From Bradymonas sp963697525 (GTDB lineage: Bacteria; Myxococcota_A; Bradymonadia; Bradymonadales; Bradymonadaceae), in contig OY969087.1 in assembly GCA_963697525.1 (NCBI GenBank), forward strand, positions 2,232,001-2,296,000: 64,000 nucleotides of DNA, in the 5' to 3' direction. The notes under the pieces are model-generated. The model searched no databases. It was not told where the DNA came from and saw only the letters and a program-made list of their open reading frames with translations. A program made the translations under genes and the position numbers. The stretch's first letter is position 1, and each line of letters opens with the position of its first letter. This document shows positions 27,512-39,482 of the stretch, piece after piece.

Positions 27512-27725
27512 GTGGTTGGTTCTCGGGGACCCCCATCGCCTCGCGCTATGACTGCGCGCGAGGCACTTCCCCGGGGGGAAGAAGCCCCTTCGTGTTTGCG
27601 ACGTGGTTGGTTTTCGACGTGAACCACAAGCGTGGCAACATGGCGCTGGGCTGCTCCCCCCGCGGGGGAGCTACCTCGCGCGTCGTTTTGCGCGAGGTAG
27701 AGGGGGGTCCCCAACAACCAACCAC
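27512..27725. mobile_element. 214-bp MITE-like element with terminal inverted repeats and internal hairpins, copy 1
   Basis: The ends are inverted repeats: GTGGTTGGTT then GGGGACCCCC on the left, and the reverse complement (GGGGTCCCC, AACCAACCAC) on the right. Inside are a 9-bp stem at 27538-27546/27556-27564, a CTTCCCC/GGGGAAG stem, a GTGGTT/AACCAC stem, a CTCCCC/GGGGAG stem and an 11-bp stem at 27671-27681/27690-27700. A second copy of identical length lies at 33724-33937. It has no coding capacity. The two flanks do not show an obvious target duplication. Confidence 0.8.
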
Positions 27726-27776
27726 CCGGCATCGCATGCGTTCCAAAATCTACGTCCGAGCGACCACGCACGCCTC

Positions 27777-30635
27777 CTACCCCTGCGGCGTACATTCCGA
27801 TTTGCCCAGCGCGTTGGTCACGCAGAGCCAGCCGGGCTCTTGAGCGCAGGTGCCGTCGCAGCCGTCGCCGTAGGTGCGGTTGCCGTCGTCGCATACCTCG
27901 CCCTGGTCGGCCTCGACGACGCCGTCGCCGCAGGCGCCCGCCAGGGTGCAGTCGGGGTTGCAGGTGCCGTAGGTGCCGTCGTTGACCCCGTCGTCGCACT
28001 CTTCCCCATTGGCAGTGCTGACCTGACCGTCGCCGCAGTAGGGCGCGCGGGCCATGCAGTCGGGGGTACACGAGCCGTACGAGCCGTCGTCGACGCCGTC
28101 GTCGCAGACCTCGTTGGGGCCGACGATGCCGTCGCCGCAGGTGGCGATGGTGCAGTTGTTGGTGCAGGCGTCGGTGTCGATGTCGTTGCCGTCGTCGCAT
28201 TCTTCGACGCCGGCCTCGACGACGCGGTCGCCGCAGGTGGCGGGCTGGCAGCGGTTGGTGCACCCGTCGGTGTCGACGTTGTTGCCGTCGTCGCAGCCCT
28301 CGCCGGGGTCGACGTTGCCGTCGCCGCAATGCTCGAGCTCGCAGGTCGACGAGCAGCCGTCGCCGTCGATCTGATTGCCGTCGTCGCACTCCTCAGGGAA
28401 TTGGATGGTGCCGTCGCCACACGGCGGGCGCTGGCATTGGCTGGGAGCGCCGGTGCAATTGTAGCCGGGCTCGATGGCGCAGCCGGCCGAGCAGCCGTCG
28501 CCGTCGGCGGTGTTGCCGTCGTCACATTGCTCGTTGCTGCTCAAGATGCCGTCGCCGCAGACGCTGTGGCAGACGGCGGTGCCGGTGTTCAAGAAGCCCG
28601 CGAGCGTCAGCTTGTAATGCGAGCCGGTGGAGTGGCGCTCGGCCTGGAAGACGGCGATCTCGTAGACGCCGCCGGCGAAGATGTCGAAGCGCGGGTCGTA
28701 GATCTGGCCGGTGTTGGGATCGGTGGAGTTCGACAGCGTGACTGAGCCGTTGACGGCGGTATGAAGCCCGCCGAGGTCGACGGCCAGGTGCCCGTTGATG
28801 AACACCCACACGTCGTCGTCGCCGGTGAAGTCGAGTTTCTCGCCGCCGCGGTATTGGAAGTAGCTGCGGAAGATGCTGGTGAACCCGTAGTTGTGGGTTC
28901 CGCCGGGTGTATTACCCCAGCCACGGCCGTCGATGGGGAAAAAGGCATCGCTGGCAAAGCGATAGGTCCGACCGGTGGAGTCGAGGTCGGTGCGTTGGGT
29001 GAGCGTGAGCGTGTCGGTGATGGTCTTGTTGACCCCGGGCACGTCCCGATACCACTGGTTGAAGGTCTGCGTGCTCGTCGCCTGGCCTCCGTTGCCGGTG
29101 TATACGGGCAGGCCGTCCGCTCCGAGCAGGGTTTCGACCATCCCGGTAGTGGCTCCACTTCCGTGGAACGACTCGAAGTCGGGGTGGCCACCGGGCTCAT
29201 TGGCGCCCTTGAAGTCGTGGTAGACGATGGGAATGTCGACGGTGGGCGGCGTCTGGTTGGAGAAGTCGGTGCACTGGAAGCCATCCTCGACGGTGCACGC
29301 CGCCGAGCAGCCGTCCCCGGAGGTGAGGTTACCGTCGTCGCACTCCTCGAAGGGGTACAGCGTCACGCCGTCGCCGCATACGGGGTTGCACGAGCCGCCG
29401 TGGCACGACCAGATCAGCTCCTGGCGGCACAGCGGGTCGCAGCCGTCGCCGGCGGTGAGGTTGCCGTCGTCACATTCTTCGAGGCCCTCGGTGACACCAT
29501 CGCCACAGGTCGTCTGGGTGCAGGGCTGGCCAGAGAGGGGACAGGCATAGCCGGGCTCGATCTGGCAGTTCTGGTCGCAGCCGTCGCCGGGGTCGGCGTT
29601 GCCGTCGTCGCATTGCTCGGCGCCCTCCACGTAGCCGTCACCGCAGGTCGTGGGCACGCAGGCTTGTCCCGGCGTGGGGCATTTGTAGCCCAGTTCCAGG
29701 TGGCAATTCTGGTCGCAGCCGTCGCCGGGGTTGGTGCCGCCGTCGTCGCATTCTTCGGAGCCTTCTTTTAGACCGTCGCCGCAGGTGGTCGGCTGGCAGG
29801 CGGCGTTGGGTGTGGGGCATTTGTAGCCGTCTTCGAGCTTGCAAAACTTGCTGCAGCCGTCCAGCGAGACGCCGTTGCCGTCGTCGCATTCCTCGTCGGC
29901 GGCGATGATGCCGTCGCCGCAGCTCGCCGCGATGCACGGCTGGCCGACGATCTGGCAGTCGTAGCCCGGCTCGATGGCCGAGCAGGTGCTGTCACAGCCG
30001 TCGCCGTCGGTCTGGTTGCCGTCGTCACAGACCTCGCCGTTCTCCAGGGTGCCGTTTCCGCAGGTGTTTTGCTTGCAAGCGTCGCCGGGCGTGCGGCAGA
30101 TATAGCCGTCTTCGACCTGGCAGTTCTGGTCGCAGCCGTCGCCGGGATCGGCGTTGCCGTCGTCGCATTGCTCCTGGTGGGTAATCAGCCCGTCGCCGCA
30201 ATACGGCGCTTTGGTGCAGTTGATGCGGCAGGTCCCGTAGGAGCCGTCGTTGGTGCCGTCGTCGCACTCTTCACCGGGCTCGACGACGCCGTTTCCGCAG
30301 CCCGGGGTGAGCTCGCAGGGCTGGCCCGGGGTCCGGCACGTGTAGTCGGCCTCGATCTTCGAGCAGTCCGCGGCGCAGCCGTCGCCATCGTCGGTGTTGC
30401 CGTCGTCGCAGGCTTCCCCGCTTTCGAGCTGGCCGTTGCCGCACACGCTGGGATGGATGGAAGTATCGGCGCCCGATTGCCCGTCAGCGTAGGCCGCGTC
30501 CGAGGCGTCAGCGCCAGCGTCGGCGTTGGTGTTCCAACCGTTCTTGTGGCCGCTGGTGCTGTCGGAGCAGGCGTACAGACTGCTGATCAGGAGAACGAGC
30601 AGGGAGCAGAACACAAGTTGAGCAAATCGTTTCAC
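27777..30635 (-). CDS. DUF4215-repeat and fibro-slime-domain lipoprotein, copy 1
   Basis: The product has 952 residues from GTG 30635 (an upstream in-frame TTG at 30674 is possible). The N-terminus MKRFAQLVFCSLLVLLISSLYAC looks like a lipoprotein signal. The mature protein has nine Cys-rich repeats of the form CGDG...EECDDGN...GDGCSxxC (DUF4215, common in Myxococcota-like surface proteins). A fibro-slime/PA14-like domain follows (YHDFKGAN ... DDDVWVFINGHLAVDLGG ... YEIAVFQAERH), then seven more repeats. The domain may bind carbohydrate or act in adhesion. It is very similar to the adjacent 30765-33617 gene and clearly arose by tandem duplication. The repeats should form disulfides, so the protein is extracytoplasmic. 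Confidence 0.88.
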   Translation of the reverse strand: MKRFAQLVFCSLLVLLISSLYACSDSTSGHKNGWNTNADAGADASDAAYADGQSGADTSIHPSVCGNGQLESGEACDDGNTDDGDGCAADCSKIEADYTCRTPGQPCELTPGCGNGVVEPGEECDDGTNDGSYGTCRINCTKAPYCGDGLITHQEQCDDGNADPGDGCDQNCQVEDGYICRTPGDACKQNTCGNGTLENGEVCDDGNQTDGDGCDSTCSAIEPGYDCQIVGQPCIAASCGDGIIAADEECDDGNGVSLDGCSKFCKLEDGYKCPTPNAACQPTTCGDGLKEGSEECDDGGTNPGDGCDQNCHLELGYKCPTPGQACVPTTCGDGYVEGAEQCDDGNADPGDGCDQNCQIEPGYACPLSGQPCTQTTCGDGVTEGLEECDDGNLTAGDGCDPLCRQELIWSCHGGSCNPVCGDGVTLYPFEECDDGNLTSGDGCSAACTVEDGFQCTDFSNQTPPTVDIPIVYHDFKGANEPGGHPDFESFHGSGATTGMVETLLGADGLPVYTGNGGQATSTQTFNQWYRDVPGVNKTITDTLTLTQRTDLDSTGRTYRFASDAFFPIDGRGWGNTPGGTHNYGFTSIFRSYFQYRGGEKLDFTGDDDVWVFINGHLAVDLGGLHTAVNGSVTLSNSTDPNTGQIYDPRFDIFAGGVYEIAVFQAERHSTGSHYKLTLAGFLNTGTAVCHSVCGDGILSSNEQCDDGNTADGDGCSAGCAIEPGYNCTGAPSQCQRPPCGDGTIQFPEECDDGNQIDGDGCSSTCELEHCGDGNVDPGEGCDDGNNVDTDGCTNRCQPATCGDRVVEAGVEECDDGNDIDTDACTNNCTIATCGDGIVGPNEVCDDGVDDGSYGSCTPDCMARAPYCGDGQVSTANGEECDDGVNDGTYGTCNPDCTLAGACGDGVVEADQGEVCDDGNRTYGDGCDGTCAQEPGWLCVTNALGKSECTPQG

Positions 30636-30742
30636 GGCGAGGTACCGACTTAGAAGGAGACCTAGTCGACGCAACGGTACCAGAGGATCCGAACCTGCTC
30701 AAAGTAGTCCGGTGAAAATTGATTTGGGCTACGCGATGGTAC

Positions 30743-30764
30743 GTGGTTGGTTTTTGGGGACCCC

Positions 30765-30765
<1 letters not shown>
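30743..30765. mobile_element. Remnant of the MITE-like element (left end only)
   Basis: GTGGTTGGTT plus the following GGGGACCCCC match the left terminal repeat of the complete copies. Immediately after it comes the stop codon of the downstream DUF4215 gene, so the body and right end are missing. It marks the junction of the tandem duplication. Its remaining GGGGACCCC palindrome just after the leftward gene's stop could act as a weak terminator stem; that is speculative. Confidence 0.8.
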
Positions 30766-33617
<2,852 letters not shown>

Positions 33618-33723
33618 GGCGAGGTACCGACTTGGAAGGAGATCTAGTCGATTCAACGGTACCAGAGGATCCGAAGCTGCTCAAAGTTGTCCGGTGAAAT
33701 TGATTTGGGCTACACGATGGTGC

Positions 33724-33937
33724 GTGGTTGGTTTTTGGGGACCCCCTTCGCCTCGCGCTGTGACTGCGCGCGAGGCACTTCCCCGGGGGGAAGAAGCCCC
33801 TTCGTGTTTGCGACGTGGTTGGTTTTCGACATGAACCACAAGCGTAGCAACATGGCGCAGGGCTGCTCCCCCCGCGGGGGAGCTACCTCGCGCGTTGTTT
33901 GGCGCGAGGTAGAGGGGGGGCCACGTCAACCGACCAC
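33724..33937. mobile_element. 214-bp MITE-like element, copy 2
   Basis: It has the same length and hairpin layout as the copy at 27512-27725, with scattered substitutions. The left end is GTGGTTGGTT at 33724 and the right end is CGACCAC at 33931-33937, a slightly decayed match to the terminal repeat. It fills most of the gap (33618-33959) between the second DUF4215 gene start and the TPR lipoprotein stop. I see no gene or promoter that I can support in the rest of that gap. Confidence 0.8.
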
Positions 33938-33959
33938 GTCCAACAAACAGCGGTTGCAA

Positions 33960-35198
33960 TCAGCGCGACGCCTGCTTGATGAGTTCGTCGATGTTGGCTT
34001 GCCTGGCGAGGGCCGGGTCGCTTTGCTTGGCGCGCTTCCACAGGTCGATGGCGAGCTTGTTGTCACCGAGTTTGGAGAAGGCGAACAGGCCGACGTCGTA
34101 CAACTGCCGTGCGCTCAGATCGTCGCGCTTGGCGAGTTTGCGCAGGTCGCGGCCGGCCTGGTTGCGGCGAGCGTCGTCGGTCCAGGCGGCGCGGATGAGG
34201 CCGAAGCGGGCGCTGGCGCTGTTGGGCTTTTGCTGGAGCGCCTTCTTGTAATATTGCTCGGCCTTGTCGGCGTCGCCCTGGGAGAGGGCGATGTCGCCGC
34301 GGGCGATGATGACCTCGGCGGTTTCGGCCTGCGGCGCGGGGCTTGGCGCGCTTTGCGCGGGGCTTGGCGCCTGCGGCGCGGGGCTTGGCGCGCTTTGCGC
34401 GCGGGGCTTGGCGCCTGGCGGCGCGGGGCTTGGCGCGGAGGCGCGGAGATCGGAGGCGCGGAGATCGGAGCGGGGGGCGGCCTTGATCGGTTTCTTGGCG
34501 AGGTCTACCGGCTTTTGGGCGATCTCGTCGACGGCCTTCTTGATGGCCTCTTTGGGGGTACGCTGGCGCAGGGCGGCGAGCTGCTGGCGAAGCGGCGGCG
34601 TGTTGCCCTGGCCGGCGACGTTGAAGTTGGGGTCGATCTCGAGCGCTTTTTGCCAGCTCGCCACCACTCGCGCGGCGGCGTCTTCGGAGTTTTGGGCCTT
34701 GGGCAGCCAGTAGGCGCCGTTGAGGAACCAGGTCTGGGGCTCGTTGGCGCGATGAAGGATCATCTTGTCGAGCAGGGCGCGGGCCTCGGGCTCCTGGCCC
34801 AAACGCAGGTAAGCGCGTGCCAGATGGGGCACGGCGTCGCTGGAAATACCTTGTTTCTCGACCACATTCTGGTAGATGCCAACCAGGTCGAGGTAGTGGC
34901 CGCTGGCGATGAAGACGGTCTCGATCTGGGACAGGCGCCCCTGGGGATCGCCGCTCTGGAAGAATTTGAGCGCGTTCTTCTTGAAGCCGTCGATGATATC
35001 CTGGACCTGCTTCTTCTGCTTGGCGGGCACCTGCTGGCGGTCGGAGACGACCTCGGGAGTGACCGTGCCGGTCTCGAGCGGCGAGAACGACACGGCTCCG
35101 GCGGAGTCGTCGACCGGCCCCTGGCCACAGCCGCTGGCGAGCAGGCCGACCCCGGCGCCGAGCGCGAGCGCACATATCAATTTCTGAAAGCGGTACAT
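33960..35198 (-). CDS. TPR-containing lipoprotein with Ala/Pro/Ser-rich linker
   Basis: The product has 412 residues. ATG 35198 gives MYRFQKLICALALGAGVGLLASGC with an LASGC lipobox; the frame extends 14 codons upstream but that would spoil the signal. TPR-like helices occur at about residues 95-190 and again near the C-terminus (IALSQGDADKAEQYYKKALQ). Between them is a low-complexity linker of APSPAPQ and APSPAQS repeats and two RSDLRAS copies, encoded by DNA repeats around 34335-34450. It probably acts as a periplasmic scaffold at the outer membrane. It is divergent from folK, with only 22 bases between starts. Confidence 0.72.
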   Translation of the reverse strand: MYRFQKLICALALGAGVGLLASGCGQGPVDDSAGAVSFSPLETGTVTPEVVSDRQQVPAKQKKQVQDIIDGFKKNALKFFQSGDPQGRLSQIETVFIASGHYLDLVGIYQNVVEKQGISSDAVPHLARAYLRLGQEPEARALLDKMILHRANEPQTWFLNGAYWLPKAQNSEDAAARVVASWQKALEIDPNFNVAGQGNTPPLRQQLAALRQRTPKEAIKKAVDEIAQKPVDLAKKPIKAAPRSDLRASDLRASAPSPAPPGAKPRAQSAPSPAPQAPSPAQSAPSPAPQAETAEVIIARGDIALSQGDADKAEQYYKKALQQKPNSASARFGLIRAAWTDDARRNQAGRDLRKLAKRDDLSARQLYDVGLFAFSKLGDNKLAIDLWKRAKQSDPALARQANIDELIKQASR

Positions 35199-35220
35199 CG
35201 ACTGCCGTCGTGGTGAAGTA

Positions 35221-35776
35221 ATGGAAACCTTCTGTGACAACGTCTACCTCGGGTTGGGCTCGAACCTCGGCGACCGCCCGGCCAACCTTGGCCGCGCCGT
35301 CGAACTCATCGATGCCCTGCCGGACACCGCGGTCACCCGCGTAAGCTCGCTATACGAGACCGAGCCGCGCATGTACACCGACCAGCCCGATTTCTTGAAC
35401 GGCTGTGCCAAAATTCGCACCGCGCTCGCCCCGTCCGACCTGCTCGCCAATCTGCTGGACATCGAGCAGGCGCTCGGGCGGGTGCGCTGCCTTGAAAACG
35501 GCCCGCGCACGCTCGACCTGGACGTGCTGCTGTACGGGCATCAGATAATCAGCGAGGACGGCCTCGAAATTCCACATCCGGGGCTGCACGAGCGCGCGTT
35601 CGTGCTCGTGCCGCTGGCCGAGATCGGCGCCGAGGCGCGCCACCCGACGCTGGGGCGCACAGGTCGCCGAGCTGCTGGATATGTGCGCCGACGCCGGCTG
35701 GGTGCGCCGCGTCGAGCGCCCTCAGGCCAACTCACCCAAGAAGCTCGTCCCCACCTCCCACTCGACGCCGAAGTAG
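35221..35776 (+). CDS. folK: 2-amino-4-hydroxy-6-hydroxymethyldihydropteridine pyrophosphokinase, frame broken near its 3' end
   Basis: The first 147 codons are a clear HPPK: YLGLGSNLGDR at the N-terminus, then SSLYETEP, the ATP-binding NGPRTLDLDVLLYG and the late motif IPHPGLHERAFVLVPLAEI. It transfers pyrophosphate to the folate pterin precursor. At 35662-35663 an apparent extra G shifts the frame. Removing it gives the expected C-terminal helix VAELLDMCADAGWVRR and a stop at 35774-35776. As written, the frame instead runs to 36054 antisense to deoB with unrelated residues. The catalytic core is upstream of the break. The corrected stop still overlaps the 3' end of convergent deoB by about 55 bases. 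Confidence 0.85.
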
Positions 35777-36894
35777 TCGGCCACCGTGGCGCCGACGTCC
35801 GAAAAGCAGGTGCGCGTGCCCAGGTCGTGACCCTTGGCGGCGCCCTTGATCATGGCGATGATCGGGACGTACTCGCGGGTGTGGTCGGTGCCGGTGTAGG
35901 TGGGGTCGTTGCCGTGATCGGCGGTGATCATCAGCAGGTCGCCGTCCTCGAGCGTCTCCAAAATCTGGGGCAGTTGGCTGTCGAAGCGCTGCAGGCACTC
36001 GCCGTAGCCCTGCGGGTTTCGGCGGTGGCCGTATTTGGAGTCGAAGTCGACTAGGTTCGTAAAGATGAACCCGTCGCGGTTCTTCATGCAGTCGAGGGTG
36101 ACCTCCACACCGTGGTCATTGCTCTTGGTGTGGATGGCGTCGGTGATACCGTGCTCGGAGTAGATGTCGCCGATCTTGCCCACCCCGGTCACCGCGATAC
36201 CGGCGTCGACCAGCGCCTCCATCACGGTCTTGCTGGGCGGGGGGAAGGCGAAGTCGCGCCGATCGGAGGTGCGCTCGTAGTTGGGCCACTCACCGACGAA
36301 GGGCCGGGCGATGACCCGCGAGATGCCCCGGGGCGTGACGATGTCGTAGGCGGCCTCGCACCACTCGTACAACGTGTCCAGCGAGACGACGTCCATGTGG
36401 GCGGCGATCTGGAAGACCGGGTCGGCAGAGGTGTACACGATGGGCTTGCCGGTGGCGATATGCTCGCGGCCGAGCTCTTTGATGATCACCGTGCCGCTCT
36501 CGGGGCGGTTGCCGAGCACGCCGTCGACGCCGATGGTGTCGCAGAACGGCTCGATGATGTCGTCGCCGAAGCCGTCGGGGAAGCTCTTGAACGGCTTGTC
36601 CATGAGCACGCCGGCGAACTCCCAGTGACCGCTGGTGGTGTCCTTGCCGGGGGCGATCTCCTGCATGCGCCCGAAGTTCGCCTGCGGTTGGTCGACCGCG
36701 GCGAGGTCGTCGATGCCGGCGATATTGCCCAGGCCCAGCGAGCGCATATTGGGCATGTCGAAGCCGTCGACCGTCTGGGCGATGTGGCCCAGCGTGTCGG
36801 CGCCCACGTCGCCGAAGTCGGCGGCGTCGGGGGCTTCGCCGACGCCCACGGAGTCGAGGACGATGAGGACTGCGCGTTTGTTGTCTGATGTCAT
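35722..36894 (-). CDS. deoB: Phosphopentomutase
   Basis: The product has 390 residues, the normal family length. N-terminal VLIVLDSVGVGEAPDAADFGD carries the metal-binding Asp of the alkaline-phosphatase superfamily. Further metal ligands lie in MITADHGNDPTYTGTDHTRE, and the cap domain is present (KDTTSGHWEFAG contains the phosphorylated Thr region). It interconverts ribose or deoxyribose 1- and 5-phosphates in nucleoside salvage. It is encoded alone on this strand, between folK and the HEPN-like cassette. Confidence 0.96.
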   Translation of the reverse strand: MTSDNKRAVLIVLDSVGVGEAPDAADFGDVGADTLGHIAQTVDGFDMPNMRSLGLGNIAGIDDLAAVDQPQANFGRMQEIAPGKDTTSGHWEFAGVLMDKPFKSFPDGFGDDIIEPFCDTIGVDGVLGNRPESGTVIIKELGREHIATGKPIVYTSADPVFQIAAHMDVVSLDTLYEWCEAAYDIVTPRGISRVIARPFVGEWPNYERTSDRRDFAFPPPSKTVMEALVDAGIAVTGVGKIGDIYSEHGITDAIHTKSNDHGVEVTLDCMKNRDGFIFTNLVDFDSKYGHRRNPQGYGECLQRFDSQLPQILETLEDGDLLMITADHGNDPTYTGTDHTREYVPIIAMIKGAAKGHDLGTRTCFSDVGATVADYFGVEWEVGTSFLGELA

Positions 36895-36917
36895 TGGCGT
36901 TTCGACAGAAAGATGGG

Positions 36918-37449
36918 CTAAAAAATATCGTCAAATTTATCAATTAGTTGGGTCGCAAGGTTTAAGAGCCTTGAGCCCCACTGGTTCTGTGGATCCTGGA
37001 TCTCACGTGCCAGAGATAGGTCGCGTGCCGGAACGCCAATCGAACCGTCCGAGCGTTCCCAAGGATACTCGAGTACCCCCCGCGCAAGAAATCCAGCTCC
37101 CGATTCGCTTGGTCGACTACGCTTGAATACAATCTGGGGATGACGATCTTCCAGTTCCTTGATGTATAGCCGGAGCCGATTCCAATCGTGATGGAGGCCA
37201 AGAGGTTTGGAGAAGCGGTAAAGTTGATCCGCCATTCTGGAGGCAGCAACGTGTGTGGATTTGGCCTTCGAAGCGTCGATCTGCCCGCCTTGAAGCAAGG
37301 CAGCCTTGGCAATCTTTTCGAAGACCATCTGCAGGAGCATACACAAGACGGACGGGGCCTCGCCGCTCCGGGCAAGAAACTTTTGCCGCAATAAGATCCT
37401 CGCGGCTTTGATCCAAGTAGGCCGCCGCCCATTTGGACGCGTTGGTCAT
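36918..37449 (-). pseudogene. HEPN-like domain protein, frame interrupted at an A-run
   Basis: ATG 37449 overlaps the stop of the 112-residue gene by four bases (ATGA). The N-terminus ASKWAAAYLDQSREDLIAAK and, after the break, FLARSGEAPSVLCMLLQMVFEKIAKA then KSTHVAASRMADQLY read as a HEPN-type helical bundle: an A/DL N-terminal helix, an EKIAKA-type second helix and a following His. The frame shifts at an AAAA run (37381-37384); deleting one A restores a 176-residue protein. Neighbouring GC is lower than the genome background. HEPN proteins often act as RNases in toxin-antitoxin or defence pairs. The canonical RxxxxH is not obvious here, so the call is moderate. Confidence 0.6.
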
Positions 37450-37784
37450 GCCGAGGCTTCCTCGTCGAGAGGTGTGAACGAGTCTGGCTTGCCCCATGAG
37501 TCTGGCAACGACAACTCTCCCGATTTCACGCGCTCCCAGTCGTCCAAACTGACCAGAACGACGGTGGTCGGATAAGGAATCCCTGAGTCGGGTTGCTCTC
37601 GGAATCGAAATGGCAAAATTTCGCCGGTGGTGGCCACGGAGCCAGAAACCTCGATAAGGCGAATCTCTCTCGCATCGGAATCGGTCGCAAAAAGGACCTT
37701 GGTGGTTTCTGGATCTTGTTCGCGGTGAGCGCGGGCAAGTGTGTAGGCAGTTTGTTCGATGGACTTTTGAGGTGACGTTGTCAT
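37446..37784 (-). CDS. Small protein paired with the HEPN-like gene
   Basis: The product has 112 residues. ATG 37784 follows a strong GGAGGAG. It is a soluble alpha/beta protein with no signal (ARAHREQDPETTKVLFATDSD, then IRLIEVSGSVATTGEILPFRF, then TVVLVSLDDWERVKSGELSLP). I recognise no named family and none of the nucleotidyltransferase (MNT) motifs that often accompany HEPN. The four-base overlap with the downstream HEPN-like frame implies translational coupling. By analogy it could be the antitoxin or partner, but only the arrangement supports that. Confidence 0.62.
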   Translation of the reverse strand: MTTSPQKSIEQTAYTLARAHREQDPETTKVLFATDSDAREIRLIEVSGSVATTGEILPFRFREQPDSGIPYPTTVVLVSLDDWERVKSGELSLPDSWGKPDSFTPLDEEASA

Positions 37785-37891
37785 TGCAGGCACTCCTCCC
37801 ACTAAAGGTCTATCGTACCTCGGCGCAACCAAGCACAATTGTAGGTTTGTGGAGGGCACAAGCCAAGTGAATCTCATTTCTCCAACACCGG

Positions 37892-39370
37892 TCACACCCG
37901 CTTTAGTCCTTCGTGCCACAGGGCCAGGTGGCGCTCGCGCACCTCGGGGCCGATCTGGGGCTCGAATTCTTTGTCGACGCGCCACTCGTCCTCGATCTGG
38001 TCGAGGCCGTGGAAGATGCCCTGGCTCAGGCCCGCCAGAAGCGCGGCGCCCAGGGCGGTGGTCTCGGTGATGGCCGGGCGCACGATTTGGCGGCCCAGAA
38101 AATCGGCCTGCATCTGCATGAGCAGGTTGTTGGCGCTGGCGCCGCCGTCGACCTTGAGGCGTTTGAGCTTGTCGCCGGAGTCGTTCTCCATGGCCTGGAG
38201 GATGTCGACGTTTTGCAGGGCGATGCCCTCGAGCGCGGCGCGGGCGATGTGGGCGTCGGTGGTGCCGCGGGTCAGCCCCCAGATGACCCCGCGGGCGCTG
38301 GGCTTCCAGTGGGGCGCGCCCAGCCCGGCCAGCGCCGGCACGGCGACGATCTCGCCGGCGTCCTCGACCTGCATGGCCAGCGCCTCGATCTCGTGGGAGG
38401 CCTCGATGATGCCCAGCCCGTCGCGCAGCCATTGGACCATGGCGCCGGCGATGAACGCGCTTCCCTCCATGGCGTAGGTGACCTCGCCGTCGATCTGCCA
38501 GCCCATCGTCGACAGCAGGCGGTGCTGGCTATGGACGCGCTCGGAGCCGGTATTCATCAGCAAAAACGCGCCGGTGCCGTAGGTGCATTTGGCTTCGCCG
38601 GGGCGAAAACAGCACTGGCCGAACAACGCGGCGTGCTGGTCGCCGGCCATGCCGCAGATGGGCGTGCCGTCCTTGATGCCCTCGAGGCCGTGCGTGACCC
38701 CGTAGACCTCGGAGTTGCTGGCAATCTCGGGGAGCAGCGAGGCGGGCACCTCGAACAGATCGAGCAGCTCGTCGTCCCAGGCGATGGTGTCCAGGTTCAT
38801 CAACAGCGTGCGCGAAGCGTTGGAGGCGTCGGTTTTGTGGACCTGCCCGCCGGTGAGCCGCCACAACAAGAAGCTGTCGATGGTGCCGAAGGCGAGCTCG
38901 CCGCGCTCGGCGCGCGCCCGAGCCCCGTCGACATTGTCCAGGATCCACTGCAGCTTGGTGCCGGCGAAGTAGGGGTCGAGCAACAGGCCGGTGCGCTCCT
39001 GCACCCAGCTCTCGTTGCCGTCGTCGATGAGCTGCTGGACGCGCCCGCGGGTGCGCCGGTCCTGCCAGACGATGGCGTTGTGGATGGGCTCGCCGGTCTC
39101 GCGGTCCCACACCACGGTGGTCTCGCGCTGATTGGTGATGCCGATGGCGGCGATGTCATCCGCCGAGATCTGCGCTTTGCGCCGCGCCTCGGCCAGGGTG
39201 GCCAGCGTCGACTCCCAGATCGCCTCGGGGTTGTGCTCGACCCAGGAGGGCCGCGGGTAGATCTGCTCGAATTCCTTGTTGACCCGCGCACGAATGCGCA
39301 GCTCGTCGTCGAGGATGATGACCGTCGTACCGGTGGTGCCCTGATCGATAGCGCAGATAAACTGAGACAT
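37892..39370 (-). CDS. glpK: Glycerol kinase
   Basis: The product has 492 residues. The N-terminal ATP-binding region is AIDQGTTGTTVIILDD, followed by ITNQRETTVVWDRETG and NAIVWQDRRT of the FGGY family. The glycerol site and later motifs are present (CGMAGDQHAALFGQ, LKVDGGASANNLLMQMQADFLG). It phosphorylates glycerol to sn-glycerol 3-phosphate. ATG 39370 follows GGAG-like bases. No glpF or glpD is adjacent, so it is probably its own transcription unit or shares one with the hydrolase gene upstream, 112 bases away. Confidence 0.96.
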   Translation of the reverse strand: MSQFICAIDQGTTGTTVIILDDELRIRARVNKEFEQIYPRPSWVEHNPEAIWESTLATLAEARRKAQISADDIAAIGITNQRETTVVWDRETGEPIHNAIVWQDRRTRGRVQQLIDDGNESWVQERTGLLLDPYFAGTKLQWILDNVDGARARAERGELAFGTIDSFLLWRLTGGQVHKTDASNASRTLLMNLDTIAWDDELLDLFEVPASLLPEIASNSEVYGVTHGLEGIKDGTPICGMAGDQHAALFGQCCFRPGEAKCTYGTGAFLLMNTGSERVHSQHRLLSTMGWQIDGEVTYAMEGSAFIAGAMVQWLRDGLGIIEASHEIEALAMQVEDAGEIVAVPALAGLGAPHWKPSARGVIWGLTRGTTDAHIARAALEGIALQNVDILQAMENDSGDKLKRLKVDGGASANNLLMQMQADFLGRQIVRPAITETTALGAALLAGLSQGIFHGLDQIEDEWRVDKEFEPQIGPEVRERHLALWHEGLKRV

Positions 39371-39482
39371 GGGAGGTCTCCGGTGGGGTTGTTAGTCGTT
39401 CGTGGTCTCTCGGTGTATTCGATGTGGGCCGTTGGATGCAACCCCTGCGCGGCTTGTCACTCGAACACTCGACCACTCGCCA

